From contig NZ_BCWX01000002.1 of NCBI RefSeq assembly GCF_001894805.1, positions 434,001-498,000 of the forward strand: 64,000 nt of DNA, read 5' to 3'. This document shows, piece after piece, positions 58,541-64,000 of this stretch (position 1 is the stretch's first letter; each line of letters starts with the position of its first letter). The DNA is from Rhodococcus globerulus NBRC 14531. Lineage in GTDB: Bacteria; Actinomycetota; Actinomycetes; Mycobacteriales; Mycobacteriaceae. A program made the translations under genes and the position numbers. The notes under the pieces were generated by a model. That model searched no databases, was not told the origin of the DNA, and saw only the letters and a program-made list of their open reading frames with translations.

Positions 58541-59515
58541 GCTATCGCGAACGAATCGGCACCGCTATCGGGTCTGTGGTGGGGGCTCCTGGGAGTTCTG
58601 GCGTTTTCGTTCACGGTTCCACTGACCAGAATCGCAGTCGCTGACCTTGATCCGTTGTTCATCGGCGCCGGCCGGGCTGTAGTGGCGGGAGGGTTGGCGA
58701 CGATTGCGCTGCTGGCTTCGCGCGCCGCCATTCCCAGCCTTCGGCAGTGGGCACGGATTGCCCTTGTCACCATCGGAGTTGTTCTCGGGTTCCCTCTACT
58801 CACCACGTTTGCAGTGCAAACATCACCGGCCAGTCATGCCGCCGTCGTGATCGGGCTATTGCCTGCCGCGACGGCCGTACTGGCCGTACTTCGGGGGAAA
58901 GAACGGCCGAGTCAGGCATTTTGGTGGGCGAGTGCGGCCGGCGCGATATCGGTGGCAGTGTTCGTCGCATGTGCAGGCGGCGGACTCGGTTCGTTCCACC
59001 TCGCGGATCTTCTGCTGGTCGGGGCAGTGATCTGTGCTGCTCTCGGGTACTCCGAAGGAGCGTTGCTGGCCCGCGAAATCGGATCATGGCAGACAATCGC
59101 CTGGGCGTTGATTCTTGCACTGCCCGTTACGGCCACCATGACCGTTGTGTCGATGGTGAATACGTCCGTCCACGCCGACGCCAATTCATGGCTCGCGTTT
59201 GCCTACCTCGGTGCCATCAGCATGTTTCTCGGCTTCTTCCCCTGGTACCGAGGCCTGGCGATGGGGCCGATCTCCACAGTCAGTCAGACGCAGCTGGTTC
59301 AACCGGTTCTCAGCATCGCGTGGTCGGCCTTGATCCTGGGCGAGGAATTGTCGCTGTCCATCGTCGCTGGCGGCATCGTGGTCATCGGCTGTGCGTGGCT
59401 TGCGCTCAAGGCGCGCGTAGCGGCGCCGGGCACCGTGGGGGTGCGCGGCGCCGCTACGGCGTCCGGTGTGCGTGGCTCAGAAGAGCGGGCCGCCACCGAA
59501 TGCAGCACGATGTGA
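58523..59515 (+). CDS. EamA-family (DMT) transporter
   Basis: 330 residues with ten predicted helices forming two EamA repeats (first about 12-145, second about 155-290). Typical segments include LDPLFIGAGRAVVAGGLA near 43-60 and VSQTQLVQPVLSIAWSALILGEEL near 255-278. Members export amino acids or metabolites. Starts at ATG 58523, sharing CATG with the MocR start. The last 39 bases overlap the convergent SDR gene, and the 40-residue tail there is polar and low in homology. Confidence 0.85.
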   Translation: MNDNSSAIANESAPLSGLWWGLLGVLAFSFTVPLTRIAVADLDPLFIGAGRAVVAGGLATIALLASRAAIPSLRQWARIALVTIGVVLGFPLLTTFAVQTSPASHAAVVIGLLPAATAVLAVLRGKERPSQAFWWASAAGAISVAVFVACAGGGLGSFHLADLLLVGAVICAALGYSEGALLAREIGSWQTIAWALILALPVTATMTVVSMVNTSVHADANSWLAFAYLGAISMFLGFFPWYRGLAMGPISTVSQTQLVQPVLSIAWSALILGEELSLSIVAGGIVVIGCAWLALKARVAAPGTVGVRGAATASGVRGSEERAATECSTM

Positions 59516-60307
59516 CGCCGGCTGCTTGCCGTTGGCGTCGGTGATTCCGTAGTCGAGTGCAGTTTCCGCGGTGATCAGCGTGTGCCCGCTGCGGGAGTTG
59601 ACGTCGGGATCGTTGGCCAGTGCCGTGATGACCTGCCCGACGAACTCCGGGGTTTCCGCTTCGGCGAGGGAGAAGCCCTCGAAGCTCTCCATTCCGCTGG
59701 CTTCCATTCGCTCGTTGCGAATCAAGCCGAGCCAGAAGGACACTGCGGTGACTCCGGTTCCCTTCAACTCGACGGCCATGTCCGCAGCCATCTTGTCGAG
59801 GCCGGTCTTCGACATTCCGTACAGCACCGAGTGCAGGTATCCGCGGCTGCCGAACGACGAGATATGGCCGATGACACCGCTTCCGCGCGGGACCATCAAC
59901 TTGGCGGCTTCCACGGACGCGACGTAATGCGCGCGCAAACCGATTCCGATCAGGGAGTCCCAGTCGGCGACGGGGCGCTTCCAGAACGGATCCGTGAAAC
60001 CTGCGTAGCCGGCAGGGTTGGCCCACACGTTGTTGACGAGGAGATCGAGATGCCCGGACTGCTCGTCGGCAATGCGGGCAAAGAGATCGACGATTTGCTG
60101 ATCATCGCTGTGATCACACTGCACGGCGATTCCCCGGCCACCACGCTCGGTGATCTCCGCGGCTGCAGCGTCGAGTGGGCTGTTGGTGCCGACTTCACCG
60201 CGCGCGGTCACGTACACGGTCCAGCCGTCGCTGCCCAGCGCCAACGCGATTCCTTTGCCGACACTGCGACTCGCGCCGGTTACCAGTGCAACCTTTGATC
60301 CAGTCAT
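59477..60307 (-). CDS. Short-chain dehydrogenase/reductase (DHRS1-like)
   Basis: 276 residues. Coenzyme motif TGASRSVGKGIA near 10-21, NNVWANP near 97-103, catalytic Ser in GHISSFGSRG and Tyr/Lys in LYGMSKTGLDKM. The sequence following the active site resembles DHRS1-like SDRs. ATG 60307 preceded by GGGGAG. Coupled to the upstream NTF2-like gene by a 4-base overlap; convergent overlap with the EamA gene at its 3' end. Confidence 0.87.
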   Translation of the reverse strand: MTGSKVALVTGASRSVGKGIALALGSDGWTVYVTARGEVGTNSPLDAAAAEITERGGRGIAVQCDHSDDQQIVDLFARIADEQSGHLDLLVNNVWANPAGYAGFTDPFWKRPVADWDSLIGIGLRAHYVASVEAAKLMVPRGSGVIGHISSFGSRGYLHSVLYGMSKTGLDKMAADMAVELKGTGVTAVSFWLGLIRNERMEASGMESFEGFSLAEAETPEFVGQVITALANDPDVNSRSGHTLITAETALDYGITDANGKQPASHRAAFGGGPLF

Positions 60308-60864
60308 TCTTGACTCCCCACTGATCCCTCGGCGAGGACGGTCTCGGCTGACAGCGGAGTGGTCATCGACCACGTCTCCGTGAAGTGGCAGCGACTCATC
60401 TTCCACGCTCCGTCCTCGATCACATACGCGTCGTCGTATTCGCCCGTCATCAATTTCTGAGTCCGAGCGACGGTGTCGATCTGGCGGAACTGCAGCGTCC
60501 ATCGTCCGAGCGCGGAAGTCTCCGAAGTTATTTCGATATCGGGGTGAAGTCCGTGGTGCATGTCGAGGACCGCGTAGTGGCCGTCGACTTTGCGCAGGGC
60601 GACTGCAGTGAAGATGTCGGCCATCGGGCCCGCGTCGTCGAATGCTCCCAGCTGGCCGTAGTCGATGGACGCGCCGCTCTTGATGAAACTGTTGCGGAAC
60701 GCGACCGGGTCCTTGGCATCACAGGCGCGCCAGTAGTTGTACTTGAGCTTTTTGATCTCTTCGATCTGCTCGAGGGCGTCGATGCGTTGTGCAAGATCCA
60801 ACGTCGGTCCTTTTCGTCCGGTTTTACGTGATGTGTCGGAACCCGACTCTATGGTGCGTTCCAT
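60304..60864 (-). CDS. SnoaL-like NTF2-fold protein
   Basis: 186 residues of the SnoaL_4-like NTF2 fold: EQIEEIKKLKYNYWRACDAKD near 33-53 begins the helical face, followed by a beta sheet around DGHYAVLDMHHGLHPDIEI. Proteins of this type act as dehydratase/isomerase or binding partners of SDR enzymes and dioxygenases. The ~25 residues before the fold are polar. Start ATG 60864; downstream of the TetR gene by 30 bases and coupled to the SDR gene. Confidence 0.75.
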   Translation of the reverse strand: MERTIESGSDTSRKTGRKGPTLDLAQRIDALEQIEEIKKLKYNYWRACDAKDPVAFRNSFIKSGASIDYGQLGAFDDAGPMADIFTAVALRKVDGHYAVLDMHHGLHPDIEITSETSALGRWTLQFRQIDTVARTQKLMTGEYDDAYVIEDGAWKMSRCHFTETWSMTTPLSAETVLAEGSVGSQE

Positions 60865-60894
60865 CACACATGTGACGTAAATCCCAGTGGCCGG

Positions 60895-61530
60895 TCAGGT
60901 GTCCGAGTCGGATGCAGGCGCGGTGCCGGTGGCGGAGAGTGTTGTTGCGGCCGATTCGCCGAAGACGCTGACGCACAGTTCCCCTAACGCGGGATCCTCG
61001 TCGATGTGGTCCGGCGCTTTCATCGCGAGCAGATTGTTGATGAGCATGCCGTTGGCGATGAACATCCGGGCCTGCTCGGGGGTGCAACCGGTTCGATCAC
61101 GCACCAGGCTGTAGATCTTCGACATCGCGAACCGTGAGACGGTGGCGATGTCGTCTGTGCCGGTGGCGAACCCGTGCAGCATGACGAGCAGTAGGTCGCG
61201 GTCCAGGATCAGCTCGCCGTAGGCGGAACCGAGTTCGGCCCAGAACTCCGGATCGTCAGGCTCGATATCAAGTGTGTCCAGCTTTTCGGTGAAGGTTCGG
61301 ACGATTTCGTCGAGTGCTCGCGCGAACACCGCCCGGAACAGTTCTGCTTTCGTTCCGAACATGCGCACGATGTACGGCTGCGAGACACCGGCTTCCTTCG
61401 CGACCGCATCGGTGCTGGTGCCGGAGTATCCGCCGCGGGCGAAGGCCCTGGTGGCTGCTGCAAGGACAAGTGCCCGGCGCTGGGGCGCGCTCATCCTTCG
61501 CTTGGGTGGGGCGGAATCTTCGCTCGGCAT
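60895..61530 (-). CDS. TetR-family transcriptional regulator
   Basis: 211 residues. HTH near 20-62 (TSTDAVAKEAGVSQPYIVRMF), then a helical effector domain. Divergent from the DHA2 exporter; two operator-like sites lie in the gap. Same orientation as the NTF2-like and SDR genes, so it may control those as well as the exporter. ATG at 61530. Confidence 0.88.
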   Translation of the reverse strand: MPSEDSAPPKRRMSAPQRRALVLAAATRAFARGGYSGTSTDAVAKEAGVSQPYIVRMFGTKAELFRAVFARALDEIVRTFTEKLDTLDIEPDDPEFWAELGSAYGELILDRDLLLVMLHGFATGTDDIATVSRFAMSKIYSLVRDRTGCTPEQARMFIANGMLINNLLAMKAPDHIDEDPALGELCVSVFGESAATTLSATGTAPASDSDT

Positions 61531-61538
61531 ATTGACAG

Positions 61539-61582
61539 GTTATCAGTTGATAACTTAGCGTCGAATAAGTAATCAACTGATA
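61539..61582. promoter_or_regulatory. Two inverted copies of a TetR operator
   Basis: GTTATCAGTTGATAAC (61539-61554) has 7-bp inverted arms around GT, and ATCAACTGATA (61572-61582) repeats its centre on the other strand. Both lie in the 70-base gap between the TetR gene and the DHA2 exporter, so they could block both promoters. Confidence 0.75.
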
Positions 61583-61600
61583 CCTAATCGAAGGCGTGCA

Positions 61601-63013
61601 ATGACTGTTTTGGCGAATGCCGGTGCCGCACCCGGTTCGGAAGGGACCCGCAGGCGATCAGTACCGGTTGCGATTGCGATCGTCGCGGCGTCCCTGCCGA
61701 TGTTCATGGCAACCCTCGACAATCTGGTGATGACCAGCGCATTGCCGGTGATCGAGAAAGATCTGAATGCGTCCGTGAGCCAGTTGCAGTGGTTCATGAA
61801 TGCGTACACGCTTGCGTTTGCGACGCTGATGTTGTCGGCGACGACGCTCGGCGATCGCTGGGGTAGGCGACGCATGTTCGTCGGCGGGATCGGACTGTTC
61901 ACCGCGGCGTCAATTGCCTCCGCGCTCTCGACATCGGCAGGACTGTTGATCGCGGCACGCGCCGTTCAAGGCGTCGGCGCTGCTGCCATCATGCCGCTCT
62001 CGCTGACACTGCTCGTGGCTGCGGTTCCGGAAGCCAAGCGCGCCATGGCAATCGGCATCTGGGGTGGAGTATCGGGGCTCGGTATCGCGATGGGTCCGGT
62101 GGTGGGCGGCGCTGTGGTCGACGGTTTTTCGTGGCAAGGGATCTTCTGGATCAACGTGCCGGTAGCAATCGTCGCAGTTCCGCTCGCAATGTATGCACTG
62201 CGCGAATCGACCGGGCGGAAGCAACCTTTGGACGTCGCCGGGGTCGCGCTGGCCGGACTTGGTGTGTTCCTCGCTGTCTGGGGCATCGTTCACGGAAACG
62301 ACGACGGTTGGGGTTCCTTCGGTGTTGTCGCATCGCTGGTGGGTGCCGTAGTTGCCTTGGGGCTGTTCATCGTTCGCGAACGAACCACGTCGCACCCCGT
62401 GATGCCGTTGCGTCTGTTCCGATCCAGAAGCTTCTCGATGGCAAACGTGATCGGACTGACCTTCTCGATCGGCATCTTCGGTGCGGTGTTCCTGCTCTCG
62501 CAGTACCTCCAGATCGCGATGGGGTTCACACCGTTCGAAGCCGGGTTGCGGACGCTTCCATGGACCGCGGCGCCGATGGTCTTCGCCCCGATCGCGGGCT
62601 TCCTCGCCCCGAAAGTGGGACTGCGGCCGCTGCTTCTCACCGGTCTCGGTCTACAAGCCGGCGCGTTGTTCTGGTTGGCTGCTCGCATCGGTCCCGACGC
62701 CACGTACGCGTCACTCGTCCCCGCACTTCTCATGGCCGGAATCGGCATGGGGCTGACCTTCGCGCCCAATGCCACCGCGGTACTCGTCGACATGGACGCG
62801 CCGGATCACGGCACGGCCAGTTCGACCAACGCAACACTTCGCGAGATCGGCGTCGCATTGGGAATCGCAGTCCTGACAGCGGTGTTCCTGGCCGCAGGTG
62901 GAGCGTTGACGCCGCTGGGATACAGCGAAGCACTGACGCCGGCCCTGCGAGTCGGCGGATGTTTTGTACTGGTCGCGGTAGTGGCGGCATGGTTTGTGCC
63001 GACTCGGAAGTGA
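61601..63013 (+). CDS. DHA2-family (EmrB/QacA) MFS exporter
   Basis: 470 residues with about fourteen helices: the first helix contains FMATLDNLVMTSALPVI and the motif A loop is TLGDRWGRRRMF near 86-97; a helix-5 GIAMGPVVGGAVVDG follows. Members export drugs and hydrophobic metabolites. Divergent from the TetR gene with operators between, so it is most likely induced by its own substrate. Ends before a strong hairpin. Confidence 0.9.
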   Translation: MTVLANAGAAPGSEGTRRRSVPVAIAIVAASLPMFMATLDNLVMTSALPVIEKDLNASVSQLQWFMNAYTLAFATLMLSATTLGDRWGRRRMFVGGIGLFTAASIASALSTSAGLLIAARAVQGVGAAAIMPLSLTLLVAAVPEAKRAMAIGIWGGVSGLGIAMGPVVGGAVVDGFSWQGIFWINVPVAIVAVPLAMYALRESTGRKQPLDVAGVALAGLGVFLAVWGIVHGNDDGWGSFGVVASLVGAVVALGLFIVRERTTSHPVMPLRLFRSRSFSMANVIGLTFSIGIFGAVFLLSQYLQIAMGFTPFEAGLRTLPWTAAPMVFAPIAGFLAPKVGLRPLLLTGLGLQAGALFWLAARIGPDATYASLVPALLMAGIGMGLTFAPNATAVLVDMDAPDHGTASSTNATLREIGVALGIAVLTAVFLAAGGALTPLGYSEALTPALRVGGCFVLVAVVAAWFVPTRK

Positions 63014-63018
63014 GTTTT

Positions 63019-63064
63019 GCTGTGCGCCTTTATCAACCGCGGGCGGTTAATGAAGGCGCACAGC
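63019..63064. terminator. Hairpin terminator behind DHA2 exporter
   Basis: GCTGTGCGCCTT (63019-63030) and AAGGCGCACAGC (63053-63064) are perfect arms; the space between contains a second stem AACCGC/GCGGTT (63035-63040, 63043-63048). It also serves the convergent ferritin-like gene, whose stop is 2 bases away. Confidence 0.8.
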
Positions 63065-63065
63065 A

Positions 63066-63512
63066 CTATTCGCCGGGAAACGCCGATGTTGCGGGAGTTG
63101 TCCCGAGTGCGAGGTTCCAGCCGGCCCCGCGGATCGAGGCGTCTGTGAGCGCCTCGACTCCGAAAGTGCGGAGATCGTCGGAATCGGCCTGTTCGATCAA
63201 CGCGCGATACGCAGCCGCGGTATCGGCTTCGATCTGTGCCGCCAACTGCGCCGCCGTGATGGCGTCGGTGACCGGGAAAGGGATGTCGTAGCCGGCGGCG
63301 GCAATCGGGGGAGTGAGGCCCGCGTCGACGGCGATGACGGACAGAGCGTCACGGCGCGCCCGGTGGGTTGCCATGTGGGTGGCAACCTCGCTGGCCCGAG
63401 CCGGGTTGGAGAACGCTGCGACGACGCCGTAAGCGAAGATTGCGGCGTTCTCGGATTCGATGGCGTCGAGCACGGCTGAATCACTGGTTGTCGATGTGCG
63501 CAGAATGCTCAT
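63066..63512 (-). CDS. DUF4439 (ferritin-like) protein
   Basis: 148 residues, alanine-rich four-helix bundle type. SENAAIFAYGVVAAFSNP near the N-terminus and HMATHRARRDALSVI near 49-63 fit the DUF4439 ferritin-like family, with an EIDAD-like metal region possible but not certain. ATG 63512 overlaps the stop of the upstream lipoprotein gene (ATGA), so the two are coupled. No signal peptide of its own. In mycobacteria a similar alanine-rich pair stands opposite proS. Confidence 0.75.
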   Translation of the reverse strand: MSILRTSTTSDSAVLDAIESENAAIFAYGVVAAFSNPARASEVATHMATHRARRDALSVIAVDAGLTPPIAAAGYDIPFPVTDAITAAQLAAQIEADTAAAYRALIEQADSDDLRTFGVEALTDASIRGAGWNLALGTTPATSAFPGE

Positions 63513-64000
63513 GGCAGCAGTACCGCCGTCTGGGTGGCGCACGCCGCGCTGATCGAACCGAGCAGTCCGGCGCGATAGCCCGATGTCGTCCGAGCGAGAT
63601 CGGCAGCGCTGCGAGCGGACTCCGCTAACGACGCCCGCACAGCGTCGATCCCCGCGGGCGCTGCGGGTGCGGTCGACGACGCTGACGGCGTTGACGTGGT
63701 GCCGGCACCCCCGCCTGCCGCTCGCGCGATCTCGGCGTCGAGGGCATCGGCATGAGCGGTGCGCTCCGCGCTGATCGTCGTGAGCGCGGCAACACGTTCC
63801 GGTGCGAGCGCGATCGAATTGCTTGCAGCGGCGGCGTCTGCTCGTGCGCGATCGGCCTGCGAGGTCAGCTGGTCGACTTCTACGGCGGCCTGGGCGGAGC
63901 CGTTGTCAGTACACGCTGTGGCCGCGAAGGCGATGGCGCCGATCGACGCCGCACCTGCGATCTTCAGCGCACTCCGGCGGGAGTGGGAGGTGGTGGATAG
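63509..64000 (-). CDS. Alanine-rich lipoprotein, 5' end outside the window
   Basis: The minus-strand frame is open over 163 codons from base 64000, with the start beyond the window. Its beginning reads SRRSALKIAGAASIG and then a hydrophobic stretch to ATACTD, a lipobox-like cysteine preceded by twin arginine-like SRR, so it is probably an exported lipoprotein. The rest is Ala/Thr/Ser-rich with a low-complexity middle (GTTSTPSASSTAPAAPAG). No enzyme motif. Coupled to the DUF4439 gene (ATGA). Likely the counterpart of the alanine-rich genes between proS and rimP/nusA in mycobacteria, by recall. Confidence 0.7.
   Translation of the reverse strand, partial: LSTTSHSRRSALKIAGAASIGAIAFAATACTDNGSAQAAVEVDQLTSQADRARADAAAASNSIALAPERVAALTTISAERTAHADALDAEIARAAGGGAGTTSTPSASSTAPAAPAGIDAVRASLAESARSAADLARTTSGYRAGLLGSISAACATQTAVLLP

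Overview
The window is high-GC actinobacterial DNA, most likely from a Rhodococcus of the erythropolis type (an inference). The evidence is a mycothione reductase, many F420/PPOX and EmrB/QacA-type genes, GTG/TTG starts, several apparently leaderless promoters (TANNNT 5-8 nt before the start codon), and gene order that I recall from the Mycobacterium tuberculosis mtr-mqo-cobO-cobB-cysG-efpA-proS region.

1-5.4 kb: the 3' end of a nonribosomal peptide synthetase (E-C-A-T-TE, so the last module of an assembly line), overlapping a convergent pair of SMR efflux genes. 6-16 kb: map and cobQ (coupled), PhzF, small membrane and stress-type proteins, a coiled-coil protein, a TspO-like membrane protein, an NAD-dependent epimerase, a YtxH protein and a stand-alone cytochrome c oxidase subunit I. 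16-22 kb: an accessory catabolic island bracketed by two paralogous TetR regulators, with an F420-dependent LLM oxidoreductase, a crotonase that lacks both catalytic glutamates, an APH-like kinase and a DUF7064/7065-like beta protein. 22-25 kb: furA-katG, closed by a 42-bp palindromic terminator. 25-33.7 kb: a second accessory island with two type III (metallo-beta-lactamase) alkylsulfatases, an Ntn amide hydrolase, a DHA2 exporter with a divergent XRE-cupin regulator, and a DUF1254/DUF1214 protein.

34-53 kb is the conserved core. It holds mtr with a coupled hydrolase, mqo, an ElaA-type acetyltransferase, a transcription terminator that runs straight into a cobalamin riboswitch, then a corrin operon (chelatase ChlI/D fusion, cobO, cobB, a CbiG-C/CobE-like gene, cysG-type cobA) with overlapping or nearly overlapping stops and starts. 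An EfpA-type exporter, a CBS protein, SelO, an AraC/GyrI regulator, yaaA and proS follow. 53-63 kb is probably an insertion relative to the mycobacterial order: O-methyltransferase, rhomboid-like protein, acyl-CoA dehydrogenase with an NTF2-like partner, a PPOX protein, a MocR regulator divergent from an EamA exporter with overlapping start codons, an SDR/NTF2-like pair and a TetR/DHA2 efflux pair with visible operators. The window ends in a coupled lipoprotein/DUF4439 pair that in mycobacteria lies next to proS.

No rRNA, tRNA, CRISPR array, insertion sequence or phage gene was seen. All family assignments are from reading motifs; no search was run.
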